This document shows, one piece after another, positions 24,754 through 32,311 of a stretch of 60,096 nt of DNA. Every line of letters starts with the position of its first letter. Position 1 is the first letter of the stretch. The notes under the pieces were generated by a model. The model did no database searches, was not told where the DNA came from, and saw nothing but the letters and a program-made list of their open reading frames with translations. This stretch comes from CBFGTV01 sp965652145 (GTDB lineage: Bacteria; Bacillota; Clostridia; Peptostreptococcales; Natronincolaceae), in NCBI GenBank assembly GCA_965652145.1, contig CBFGTV010000014.1:1-60096 (forward strand). Reading direction: 5' to 3'. A program made the translations under genes and the position numbers.

Positions 24754-24880
24754 TATTTCCCCCCTTGTCATTCCTATCGCCATAGCCGCCCTAGTACCCA
24801 TAGGCAATTAAATTTAAGGTAATTAACTCCATAGGGTACTCGTTATATGTTAATCTTTATGTCTTAAAGCCTCCCTCCAT

Positions 24881-24916
24881 GAATAAAGATGGAGAGTCAT
24901 TTCTCCATCTTTATTC
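24881..24916 (-). terminator. Hairpin after the YhcN-like lipoprotein gene
   Basis: A 15-bp perfect stem (GAATAAAGATGGAGA / TCTCCATCTTTATTC) with a 6-base loop, directly after the lipoprotein stop. The T-rich right arm fits a terminator. Confidence 0.75.
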
Positions 24917-24921
24917 ATTCC

Positions 24922-25440
24922 TTAAGCATTAGGCAGTATTCTTCTGAATAAATCTTCTATCTCATCGGCAAATCCGCTGATGGGACGACCTCTCCCTGTC
25001 TCCCTGGCTATATTCTCAATTTTAGAGAATATGTCCGGGTCGGCAGAAACTGCTACCCTTGTTATACTTCGATCAGCCTGTTTTACAACATCTTCTATTT
25101 TATTTTTTACTTCTGTCGTCATTTCTCCATCTACCCCTGAGGCTAAATTTACCCCTACCAGGGCGGTTTCGTCAGAAATCACGACAGTGGCACTTTGTAC
25201 TTCATTCAGCCGAACAACCTCATTTACAATTTGCTCTGCTCGAATCGATAAATCCTGACCTTCCTGAGGCTCCATAGGTGTATTAGGCTCCTGTACCCTT
25301 TCATACCGCCCAGGTTGTACCTCTGGTGTGGTCTGATTTTCAGGAACAGGACGCTCCGCTGGGCTGCAGCCCACAGTCAATACCGACAGCAGCAAAAAAC
25401 AACTAAGGCCTTTTATTAATTTTTGCTTCATTTTCATCAC
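24922..25440 (-). CDS. YhcN/YlaJ-family sporulation lipoprotein
   Basis: A 172-residue exported lipoprotein: signal peptide with lipobox LTVGC (Cys about residue 25), a Pro/Glu-rich linker (about 27-62) and a YhcN/YlaJ domain (about 63-165) with AEQIVNEVVRLNEVQSATVV and SADPDIFSKI. Proteins of this family are found in the forespore membrane of Bacillus and help germination or outgrowth in some cases. It is a single gene followed by a strong hairpin. Probably sporulation-controlled, though no SigG-type promoter was identified by eye. Confidence 0.88.
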   Translation of the reverse strand: MMKMKQKLIKGLSCFLLLSVLTVGCSPAERPVPENQTTPEVQPGRYERVQEPNTPMEPQEGQDLSIRAEQIVNEVVRLNEVQSATVVISDETALVGVNLASGVDGEMTTEVKNKIEDVVKQADRSITRVAVSADPDIFSKIENIARETGRGRPISGFADEIEDLFRRILPNA

Positions 25441-25515
25441 CTCCTGTCATTATTTTCTCTCTCGATTGCTTTTTTATAAGCCCCATAAAATTTATTTTTT
25501 TGCAAATTATGGGTC

Positions 25516-25684
25516 ATTAGGGTGTGTCTGAATACTCCGAAGGGTGCAGATTTCACTGAATTTTTGTTCCAAGCAAGGCGCTTTTTTGAAGGCATACCAG
25601 GGGTACGTCAAGGAAAAGCAACGCTGCGTGGGACAAAAAAGCGGTGAAAGATGCCCTTGAGTGGGTTTTCAGACACGCCCTAAT
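25516..25684. repeat. 169-bp MITE-like element with 17-bp inverted ends
   Basis: The ends are ATTAGGGTGTGTCTGAA (25516-25532) and TTCAGACACGCCCTAAT (25668-25684), inverted copies with one mismatch. The interior has no open frame of note and contains GTACGTCAAGGAAAAGCAACGC, a more GC-rich stretch than its surroundings. The arrangement suggests a non-autonomous inverted-repeat element or an intergenic palindromic repeat. It sits in the spacer between two divergent genes and interrupts neither. Confidence 0.65.
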
Positions 25685-25765
25685 CAAAAAGAGTGAATTT
25701 AAGGATATAAATTGATGCAGAATGTAATACTATAATTATAAAATTTGATGAAGGAGGGCTTTTTT

Positions 25766-25930
25766 ATGGATTTGCTCCTACTCTCCCGTATGATAAAAGG
25801 TCTGGGCCGAAGGTACCGAAGGTTTTCTTTGGGGACATTGCTCTTCATGTTGCTGATTTTTTTAATCACAAGGAGAATGTTTTTTCATTTTGTTTTTTTC
25901 CCCCAACAAAAGCCTAGTTCTTCTTGCTAG
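25766..25930 (+). CDS. Small membrane protein, 54 residues
   Basis: A short frame with a strong site (GAAGGAGGG) 7 bases before ATG 25766 and a clear terminator after it. The product is basic at first (RMIKGLGRRYRR), then one hydrophobic helix (about 24-46), then a Phe- and Ser-rich tail. No family is recognised. The TATAAT-like box at about 25730 fits a promoter, though no good -35 was found. It may be one of the small membrane peptides common in spore formers, which is a guess. Confidence 0.55.
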   Translation: MDLLLLSRMIKGLGRRYRRFSLGTLLFMLLIFLITRRMFFHFVFFPQQKPSSSC

Positions 25931-25987
25931 ACCTAGGCCCTTTCACACTTTTTAAAAATCTAATACATAAAACTTAAAATATATTCT

Positions 25988-26031
25988 GCCAGCCTACCAA
26001 TTTTAATGAAATTGGAAAGCCGGCTTTTTTT
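25988..26031 (+). terminator. Terminator after the 54-residue gene
   Basis: Stem GCCAGCCTACCAATTT with AAATTGGAAAGCCGGC (two mismatches), 5-base loop, then seven T on the plus strand. Confidence 0.85.
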
Positions 26032-26070
26032 ATCTAAGCTACCATGCTAAAAGTAATTACTGCTGCTTTA

Positions 26071-26099
26071 TTGCTAATCACCAAGGGATAGGGTATAAT
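26071..26099 (+). promoter_or_regulatory. Probable SigA promoter of ychF
   Basis: TTGCTA (26071-26076), a 17-base spacer, TATAAT (26094-26099). The predicted start lies about 50 bases before the ychF ATG. Confidence 0.6.
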
Positions 26100-26155
26100 T
26101 TTATTTGTGCTGTGCTGGGAAATAATTATAATTGAACATAGAAAGGAAGATTTAG

Positions 26156-27250
26156 ATGAAATTAGGCATAGTTGGCCTGCCGAATGTGGGGAAAAGTACG
26201 CTGTTTAATGCCATCACCCAGGCTGGAGCAGAGTCTGCAAATTATCCCTTTTGTACCATTGAACCCAATGTCGGCGTAGTAGCCGTACCAGATCATCGCT
26301 TACAGGTGCTGAGGGAGCTTTATCAATCGGAAAAAGTAATTCCTGCAGCAATTGAATTTTATGATATCGCAGGCCTTGTTAGGGGAGCCAGTAAGGGTGA
26401 GGGCCTGGGTAATAAATTCTTATCTCATATTCGTGAGGTTGAAGCAATTTTACATGTGGTACGATGCTTTGAGGACTCAAATATTACCCACGTGGACGGA
26501 GACGTTAATCCCCTAAGGGATATTGAAACCATCAATTTAGAGCTAATTTTTTCTGACTTGGAAATGATCGAAAAGCGCCTATTAAAAACTGAGAAGCTGG
26601 CTAAGGCCGATAAGTCTCTATTGGATGAGCTTGAGCTATTAAAATTAATTAAAGATACCCTGGAAGAGGGCCATACAATTCGTTCATTATCGTTAACAGA
26701 GGAACAGCAAAAGATTGTGAAAGGCTTTAATCTTTTATCGAACAAGCCCACCATCTATGTTACCAATGTAGCCGAAGAAGACCTTCAGAGTGATGCTGCC
26801 GAAAACCCCCATGTGGCTAAGGTAAGGGAATTGGCCCAGGCTGAAAATGCTCAAGTGGTTGCGATCTGTGCAAAAATAGAAGCGGAAATTGCAGAGCTTG
26901 AAGAAGACGAAAAGCAAATGTTTTTAGAGGAGCTGGGACTTCAGGAATCAGGTTTAGATCGACTTATCAAGGCATCCTACAGCCTCCTGGGACTAATCAG
27001 CTACTTAACGGCAGGCCCTAAAGAGGTTCGGGCCTGGACCATTAAAAACGGCCTAAAGGCCCCCCAGGCGGCCGGTAAAATTCATACTGACTTTGAAAGG
27101 GGCTTTATTCGGGCCGAGGTGGTGGCCTTCGAGGACTTGGTCAATACTGGCAGCCATACCGCCGCCAAGGAAAAGGGTCTTGTACGCCTTGAAGGGAAGG
27201 AATACATTGTTAAGGATGGAGATGTGATTTTGTTTAGATTCAATGTGTAG
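26156..27250 (+). CDS. ychF: Ribosome-associated P-loop NTPase YchF
   Basis: An Obg-family protein of 364 residues that binds ribosomes and prefers ATP over GTP, linked to translation and oxidative stress. The P loop GLPNVGKSTLFN (about 7-18) and the DIAGLVRGASKGEGLGNKFL switch region are intact. The NKxD position reads TNVAEED, as in the ATP-preferring branch. The coiled coil spans about 125-200, and a C-terminal TGS-like domain (FRAWTIKNGLKAPQAAGKIHTD) ends at FRFNV. Monocistronic, with its own promoter and terminator. Confidence 0.96.
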   Translation: MKLGIVGLPNVGKSTLFNAITQAGAESANYPFCTIEPNVGVVAVPDHRLQVLRELYQSEKVIPAAIEFYDIAGLVRGASKGEGLGNKFLSHIREVEAILHVVRCFEDSNITHVDGDVNPLRDIETINLELIFSDLEMIEKRLLKTEKLAKADKSLLDELELLKLIKDTLEEGHTIRSLSLTEEQQKIVKGFNLLSNKPTIYVTNVAEEDLQSDAAENPHVAKVRELAQAENAQVVAICAKIEAEIAELEEDEKQMFLEELGLQESGLDRLIKASYSLLGLISYLTAGPKEVRAWTIKNGLKAPQAAGKIHTDFERGFIRAEVVAFEDLVNTGSHTAAKEKGLVRLEGKEYIVKDGDVILFRFNV

Positions 27251-27253
27251 ATT

Positions 27254-27284
27254 AGCCAGGCCTACCAGGGCCCGGCTTTTTTAT
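27254..27284 (+). terminator. Terminator after ychF
   Basis: AGCCAGGCC / GGGCCCGGCT stem (one bulge) around TACCA, followed by TTTTTTAT, four bases after the stop. Confidence 0.85.
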
Positions 27285-27287
27285 ATA

Positions 27288-27338
27288 AAAAAATGCAAAG
27301 AAAAATTTCCCTAAATAGAAAACTTCTCTCTGCATTTT
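27288..27338 (-). terminator. Terminator after pduL
   Basis: On the minus strand AAAATGCAGAGAGAAG pairs imperfectly with TTTTTCTTTGCATTTT and ends in a long T run; it lies just past the pduL stop. Confidence 0.65.
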
Positions 27339-27354
27339 AAATTTTACTTAATTA

Positions 27355-27930
27355 CTATTTAATGATCTCTACCATGTCACCATTTTTTAAGGCGGCTGCA
27401 TTACCTTCATCTACATCGACATGCATTTCCAGGGCATAGGTTTCATGTACCCTTACCAATACATTTTCAAATACAACGCTTCTTTCGCCAAAGGTTCTAA
27501 CCATCACCCGATCTTTATCCACCACATTAAATTTAGCTGCATCGTCGGTGTGCATATGAATATGTCTTCCAGCAATGATTACCCCCTCTGGGATTTCCAC
27601 CTGGCCCTTGGGCCCTACGATTTTTACACCAGGGCTACCCTTTAAATCTCCTGAATCTCTGACAGGAGACTTTACTCCCAAAGCAAAGCTGTCGGTCAGT
27701 GAAATTTCCACCTGGGTTTGCTTTCTGGCAGGCCCTAAAACCCGAACTCCCTTGAGGGTTCCCTTTGGCCCAACAAGGTCAACCTTTTCCTCTGCTGCAT
27801 ATTGACCGGGTTGAGATAAATCCTTGAACTTTGTTAATTCATAGTCATTTCCAAACAAGGTTTCTATATCCTCTGCACTTAAGTGAAGATGTCTGTTGGA
27901 AATCCCCACGGGTATCATCATTTTTTCCAT
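27355..27930 (-). CDS. pduL: PduL-type phosphate acyltransferase
   Basis: A 191-residue zinc-dependent phosphotransacylase that interconverts acyl-CoA and acyl phosphate. Metal-ligand histidines are in both halves: GISNRHLHLS (about 9-18) and IAGRHIHMHTDDA (about 120-132). Two PduL half-repeats are visible. There are no microcompartment shell genes nearby, so this is probably the housekeeping acetyl/propionyl-phosphate enzyme found in many Clostridia rather than a metabolosome part. Monocistronic. Confidence 0.92.
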   Translation of the reverse strand: MEKMMIPVGISNRHLHLSAEDIETLFGNDYELTKFKDLSQPGQYAAEEKVDLVGPKGTLKGVRVLGPARKQTQVEISLTDSFALGVKSPVRDSGDLKGSPGVKIVGPKGQVEIPEGVIIAGRHIHMHTDDAAKFNVVDKDRVMVRTFGERSVVFENVLVRVHETYALEMHVDVDEGNAAALKNGDMVEIIK

Positions 27931-28258
27931 CCTTGCTTCCTCCTTTTAATTTATGTAGACAAAAATATGGAAGTATACACTAATTCCTTGATTACATTAT
28001 ACTTTTTTTGACGAAAAAAATCAATGGAACTACCAAAATGAAATGAATCAATTGATTCTATTAATTATCAGCAAAAGCCAGTAACCAAGTGGGCACACAG
28101 ATAATCCTTAGTAAATTGCCTGAAGCATTTGTTCAATAATTTTATCCTTTTATTTTAAAAAAACGATCAGCTTCCGTAACCAATTTAGAAATTTCAAATA
28201 GCGCCTTCATCCTCAGTCCGCATAGTTCACAAAGCCCCCTGTCCCTCATTTAATACCT
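27931..28258. other. Intergenic region of 328 bases, no supported gene
   Basis: AT-rich near pduL (27960-28080, likely its promoter). The rest contains only a frame of about 22 codons starting near 28210 without a convincing ribosome site. No structured RNA was recognised. Confidence 0.5.
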
Positions 28259-29266
28259 TTACAAATTCTTTAACATCCTATTAAAATCATTCCAGCTTTC
28301 TTCCTCAGGATTCCTTCGATTAAAATATTTCAATGCCAGGGTAATTAAGGCCAAGCTGAAGGATATCCCAGCTGCCCCATAATAATAAAGGGGATAAGGA
28401 GTATAGTAGGCAGTGAAAAATAGAAAAATACTCAGCAAAAAATAACCCTTAGACTTCTTATTGGCCAGCATAGCAGCCTTATATTTCTCCCACCGGGCTT
28501 CCTTTTTGCTTATCTTATTCTCCACCAATTCATCAATTACCTCCTCAGATGGAAACATATTATTCTTTTCAATTAATTTCAACAGACCCTCTCGGCTTAA
28601 TAAAAGTCCCCGATAGGGTTTATGTAAATTATCAATGTATTGATGACAATCCTTGGTAAAATCTGATGTGGTTACCATCAATACTCTTACTAAATCATGG
28701 ACCTTCAATTGATACATTACTTCCTTTACTTCCTTTAACTCAACCTCATGATCATTTTTATAGATATGGCAGGAAATCATCAGCTTCTCTCCATTATATA
28801 TGCCTTCATAAAGGATTACTTTTTGATTACTGCTTCGAGGCTCTAAATTTTCAATGCCCGCCTTCTGAAAAACCTCTTGAAAATAGTCCTCCAGCTCTTC
28901 CAGGGTTTTGTTCATAATCTCATGATAGACCTTTTGACTGGCAATATACCTACGTTTTTGTTTTTTTAGAAGGGCCAGACGCTTATTGCGAATACGGATC
29001 GAGACAAGGTGTAAAGGTATAATAATTGCAAGGGTAAAGGCCAGCGCCAAATAAAGCTGCTGGTACCTTATGAAGCCGATTACAAAAATCATAAAAAAGC
29101 TAAAAATTCTACCCGCAAAATAATCAATTATTTTGGCACTATTCTCCCTTGTATCTTCCTTCGATGACATATAATAACTTTTGAATCTTCGACTGTTCCC
29201 TCTATTTTTTTTATATCCTCTAATTTGATTATAAATAAATTGAAGTAATTGATTTGTTTTATTCAT
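28259..29266 (-). CDS. Membrane protein with divergent restriction-endonuclease-like domain
   Basis: About 335 residues (start at 29266 after AAAGGAGG). Layout: basic N-terminal tail, two membrane helices (about 47-82), a cytoplasmic domain (about 105-245), then two more helices (about 275-315). The middle resembles the Mrr/nuclease fold: ILYEGIYNGEKLMISCHIY, then VHDLVRVLMVTTSDFTKDCHQYI and RGLLLSREGLLKLI. The usual catalytic QxK is replaced by ISCH, so nuclease activity is doubtful. It is followed by a terminator and has its own RBS. I do not know its function. Confidence 0.6.
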   Translation of the reverse strand: MNKTNQLLQFIYNQIRGYKKNRGNSRRFKSYYMSSKEDTRENSAKIIDYFAGRIFSFFMIFVIGFIRYQQLYLALAFTLAIIIPLHLVSIRIRNKRLALLKKQKRRYIASQKVYHEIMNKTLEELEDYFQEVFQKAGIENLEPRSSNQKVILYEGIYNGEKLMISCHIYKNDHEVELKEVKEVMYQLKVHDLVRVLMVTTSDFTKDCHQYIDNLHKPYRGLLLSREGLLKLIEKNNMFPSEEVIDELVENKISKKEARWEKYKAAMLANKKSKGYFLLSIFLFFTAYYTPYPLYYYGAAGISFSLALITLALKYFNRRNPEEESWNDFNRMLKNL

Positions 29267-29333
29267 GGCAAAACCTCCTTTATTGTACTGTTGCCATCCC
29301 TTCAAAATCTATTCAATTTGCCTGTTAACATAT

Positions 29334-29374
29334 AAAAAAACCAGAGATTAATGATTAACACCTATCTCTGGTCA
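29334..29374 (-). terminator. Terminator after the UPF0180 gene
   Basis: Minus strand: ACCAGAGAT / ATCTCTGGT stem around a loop of about 15 bases, then TTTTTTT. Confidence 0.75.
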
Positions 29375-29403
29375 TATGATGAAAAGTAAGTACATTTTAT
29401 CTT

Positions 29404-29667
29404 TTAATGGATGCTCTCTATTTGACGAAGCAGCTCTTCATAGCTATATTCGTCTGCATTGATCATGGTAACAAATTGATTGTTGGCTGAAGAGGTGATG
29501 GCACCAGTCAAATTATGGGCCAAGTATTTTTTGTTTTTATTGGAGTAAATTATTACGTCAAGAGGTTCACCACCATCGTCAACAGAAACAATTTGATACC
29601 CTTCTTCTTTTAATTGGGCGGCCAATTGATGGAGCCCCTCTTGTAGGGCAATTCGCTTTTGTTTCAT
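29404..29667 (-). CDS. UPF0180 (YkuS-like) small protein
   Basis: An 87-residue protein matching the UPF0180/YkuS family: an N-terminal helix (ALQEGLHQLAAQLKEEGYQIV), a strand (PLDVIIYS), then ISSANNQFVTMINADEYSYEELLRQIE, where family members have the VISAEGLTPDEI segment. Function unknown in all members. It follows the 57-residue gene by 22 bases and has an RBS (GAGGAAG). A shared transcript with that gene is likely. Confidence 0.75.
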   Translation of the reverse strand: MKQKRIALQEGLHQLAAQLKEEGYQIVSVDDGGEPLDVIIYSNKNKKYLAHNLTGAITSSANNQFVTMINADEYSYEELLRQIESIH

Positions 29668-29689
29668 AGCTTCCTCCCCATCACTACCT

Positions 29690-29863
29690 CTAACCCATTG
29701 CCCGTTCCAGCTTGTCTAAATGCTGCAGGGGAAAATATTTTAGTAGTTCTTTAAATTGCTCTACAGTTAATCCCTGGGTTGTGGTATAAATTTCTATTTT
29801 ACCATCAACATCTGCTGCAATAAATCGTTGCTTTACCTGTTCAAAATCTACCGGTTGGCTCAT
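29690..29863 (-). CDS. 57-residue protein of unknown function
   Basis: A short frame with an ideal site (AAGGAGG, 8 bases before ATG). The sequence MSQPVDFEQVKQRFIAADVD begins it; two helices flank a beta hairpin (GKIEIYTTTQGLT), and the end is KLERAMG. No cysteines, no membrane segment. It is too short to classify; the EIYTTTQGLTVEQFKELL pattern is a helix-turn shape that recurs in small clostridial proteins next to YkuS-like genes. Probably a real gene by its RBS. Confidence 0.65.
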   Translation of the reverse strand: MSQPVDFEQVKQRFIAADVDGKIEIYTTTQGLTVEQFKELLKYFPLQHLDKLERAMG

Positions 29864-29938
29864 ATAAAAAACCTCCTTAAACTAATCTTTAGATTTAGTA
29901 TGGAATAAATCTAAAAATACTATTCAAGGAGGAATCAA

Positions 29939-30475
29939 TTATTTATTAATTTCTTTAATGGAAGCTATATAGGGTAAATTTCGATATTTTTCTGCGTAAT
30001 CAATTCCATAGCCTACAATAAAGGCATCTGGTATTTCAAAGCCAACATAATCAATATCTAACTGACATTTTCTTCTTAAGGGCTTATCAAGAAGGGTGCA
30101 TATTTTTAGGCTTTTTACATTTCTTGATCTTAAGTTTTCTGTTAAATATTTTAAAGTGAGGCCTGTATCGACTATATCCTCCACAATCAGGACATGCTTG
30201 TTCTCAATCTCTAAATCTAAATCCTTCAAAATTCTTACCACTCCAGAGCTCTCAGTAGAATGACCATAGCTGGAAACAGCCATGAAATCGATCATGATGG
30301 GTAGATCAATTCTTCTAACCAAGTCCCCCAAAAATATGTTAGCACCCTTTAAAACGCCAATGGTAATTAAATCTTCTCTTTTATCATAGTCATTAGTAAT
30401 TTGTTTACCCAATTCCGCTACCTTCTCGGCAATGGTTTCCTGAGAAAATAAGATTTCATCAATTTCATGGTTCAT
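29939..30475 (-). CDS. hpt: Hypoxanthine phosphoribosyltransferase
   Basis: A purine salvage enzyme of 178 residues that converts hypoxanthine or guanine plus PRPP to the nucleotide. The PRPP loop VLIVEDIVDTGLTL (about 96-109) and the FMAVSSYGHSTESSG segment are typical, and the GYGIDYAEKYRNLPYI end is the family C-terminus. It stands alone with its own RBS. In Bacillus hprT lies beside tilS and ftsH; here it is elsewhere. Confidence 0.95.
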   Translation of the reverse strand: MNHEIDEILFSQETIAEKVAELGKQITNDYDKREDLITIGVLKGANIFLGDLVRRIDLPIMIDFMAVSSYGHSTESSGVVRILKDLDLEIENKHVLIVEDIVDTGLTLKYLTENLRSRNVKSLKICTLLDKPLRRKCQLDIDYVGFEIPDAFIVGYGIDYAEKYRNLPYIASIKEINK

Positions 30476-30561
30476 GAAAACACTCCTTTGTTAATCATAA
30501 TATTCTCATTATACCATAGGAAGGGAGGAAAATATGAATTATTTCATAATATTTAATTTTA

Positions 30562-31113
30562 TTATTCGGGTTTATTCCCTTTGCTGCCTTCAAAGATAAC
30601 GTATTTGAAATCAGTTTCCAAATACCTGGCAAGACTATAAATTGCATCAGAAAGCCGGTTTACGTATTTTAAAAGCTGATCACTGACATAAACCTCTCGT
30701 TTTAAGGTTAATATTCTTCTTTCTGCCCTTCTGCATACGGTTCTGGCCACATGAAGACTGGCGGCAGCCCGATTGGTACCAGGAATAATGAATTTATCAA
30801 TTTGTTCTACCCTGCTAATGTATTGATCAATTACTTCTTCTAAAAATTCAATATGGCTTTCTTTTATTTTTTCAGGAAATTGATCTCGATCACTGGTGGC
30901 CAATTCCCCCGCCACATCAAATAGTTCCCTTTGAATTCTATAAATAATCTCCACAATTTCCTGATCATCTATAAAGGTTCTGGCTAAGCCCAGGGCTGTA
31001 TTGAGTTCGTCTATCGTACCATAGCTTTCAACCCGAATATCGTCTTTGTAAACTCTTTTTCCATCGTAGAGGCTGGTTAATCCCTCGTCACCGGTTTTGG
31101 TATAAATTTTCAT
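30562..31113 (-). CDS. PduO-type cob(I)alamin adenosyltransferase
   Basis: A 183-residue trimeric helical enzyme that attaches 5'-deoxyadenosine to cob(I)alamin, making coenzyme B12. Visible motifs are the N-terminal YTKTGDEGLTSLYDGKRV (ATP contact) and the C-terminal VCRRAERRI with conserved Arg. It lies among unrelated genes; no cobalamin riboswitch was recognised upstream (31114-31290). It fits an organism using B12-dependent amino-acid or diol enzymes. Confidence 0.93.
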   Translation of the reverse strand: MKIYTKTGDEGLTSLYDGKRVYKDDIRVESYGTIDELNTALGLARTFIDDQEIVEIIYRIQRELFDVAGELATSDRDQFPEKIKESHIEFLEEVIDQYISRVEQIDKFIIPGTNRAAASLHVARTVCRRAERRILTLKREVYVSDQLLKYVNRLSDAIYSLARYLETDFKYVIFEGSKGNKPE

Positions 31114-31289
31114 TGTAATAACCTCCTTAATACAATTTAATAACCTAATAGCATATTCTATTTATATGTATTGATACCCTTTTTTCTCCCTTAAATTCTA
31201 TGCCGGGGTTACAGTGGAAGATAATCTTTTAAAAAAGTATTTTTCTTGCCTTTTATTACATTTATGATATAATTGTATTAAGGAATATT

Positions 31290-31320
31290 AAAAAAGTAAG
31301 GGCCTTTCACCCTTACTTTT
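31290..31320 (-). terminator. Terminator of peptide transporter operon 1
   Basis: AAAGTAAGGG / CCCTTACTTT stem with 7-base loop and T runs on both sides; it overlaps the stop codon of the last transporter gene and could act on both strands. Confidence 0.8.
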
Positions 31321-32290
31321 ACACGCTGGCTGGTTTTAAATTTCCTGTAAAATGACATGCTACATATTTATCTTCACCCATATCCCTTAATTCAGGGGTT
31401 TTTTCTTTGCAAATATCCTGTCTATATCGACACCTGCCATAGAATCGGCATCCTTCCGGCGGATTAATTGGACTGGGTACATCCCCTTCAAGAATGATTC
31501 TCTCTCTTTTTACATCGATTCTTGGTACTGGAATGGCAGACAACAATGCCTGGGTATAGGGATGCAGCGGATTCTTAAACATAGACTGATAATCTGAAAG
31601 CTCTACAATTTTACCTAAATACATAACTGCAATCCGGTCACTAACGTGTTTAACAACACTTAAGTCATGGGAAATAAATAAATAGGTTAATCCAAACTCC
31701 TTTTGAAGATTATCCATTAGATTCAAGATTTGCGCCTGTATGGAAACGTCCAACGCTGACACAGGCTCATCTTGTACAATAAACTTAGGCTTTAAAGCCA
31801 GTGCCCGGGCAATTCCAATCCGCTGTCTTCTACCACCGTCTAATTCATGGGGGTACGCATTGATTAACCTTTCGGCCAAGCCTACAGTTTCCATTAATTC
31901 TCTGACACGATTCTGCATATCTTTTTTATTTCGATAGATTTTATTAACAACTAAGGGCTCTGCTATAATCTCAGATACACTCATTCTGGGGTTAAGGGAT
32001 GCAAAGGGGTCCTGGAAAACAATCTGCATTTCCTTTCTCATTTCCCGCATTTGCTCTTTATTATATTGAAGAATATTCTTACCTTCAAAAATAATTTCTC
32101 CTTCTGTTGCCTCCAGTAATCTCAGCACTACTCTTCCTGTGGTTGATTTTCCACAGCCGGATTCTCCAACCAGACCAAGGGTTTCTCCTTTATTGATAAA
32201 AAAGTTTACACCATCAACGGCATGCAAGAGTCCTTTTTTAGTATTAAAGTGTTTTTTCAAGTTTCTGACTTCCAATAGTCGTTCTTCCAT
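31319..32290 (-). CDS. oppF: Peptide ABC transporter ATP-binding protein (OppF/DppF), operon 1
   Basis: An inner-membrane-associated ATPase of 323 residues, partner of the next ATPase gene. Walker A GESGCGKST, Q loop FQDPFASLNP and Walker B FIVQDEPVSALD are present, as is the C-terminal cysteine-rich OppF segment (GCRFYGRCRYRQDIC). The ABC signature reads LDGGRRQRIGIA where the usual form is LSGGQRQ; the serine that contacts ATP is replaced by aspartate and the glutamine by arginine. The operon-2 homologue has the normal FSGGQRQ. Last gene of operon 1. Confidence 0.93.
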   Translation of the reverse strand: MEERLLEVRNLKKHFNTKKGLLHAVDGVNFFINKGETLGLVGESGCGKSTTGRVVLRLLEATEGEIIFEGKNILQYNKEQMREMRKEMQIVFQDPFASLNPRMSVSEIIAEPLVVNKIYRNKKDMQNRVRELMETVGLAERLINAYPHELDGGRRQRIGIARALALKPKFIVQDEPVSALDVSIQAQILNLMDNLQKEFGLTYLFISHDLSVVKHVSDRIAVMYLGKIVELSDYQSMFKNPLHPYTQALLSAIPVPRIDVKRERIILEGDVPSPINPPEGCRFYGRCRYRQDICKEKTPELRDMGEDKYVACHFTGNLKPASV

Positions 32291-32311
32291 TTATCTCACC
32301 TCCGCCTTTAT

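Noticed and set aside
28140..28256. Short minus-strand frame of about 22 codons (MKALFEISKLV)
   Set aside because: No good ribosome site and too short; not listed as a gene.
31262..31278. Plus-strand TTGCCT / TATAAT promoter-like pair before the operon 1 terminator
   Set aside because: A transcript would run straight into the terminator hairpin and antisense to oppF; no gene served.
30562..31290. Cobalamin riboswitch near the adenosyltransferase gene
   Set aside because: The B12 box and the conserved core were looked for and not found in the upstream 180 bases.
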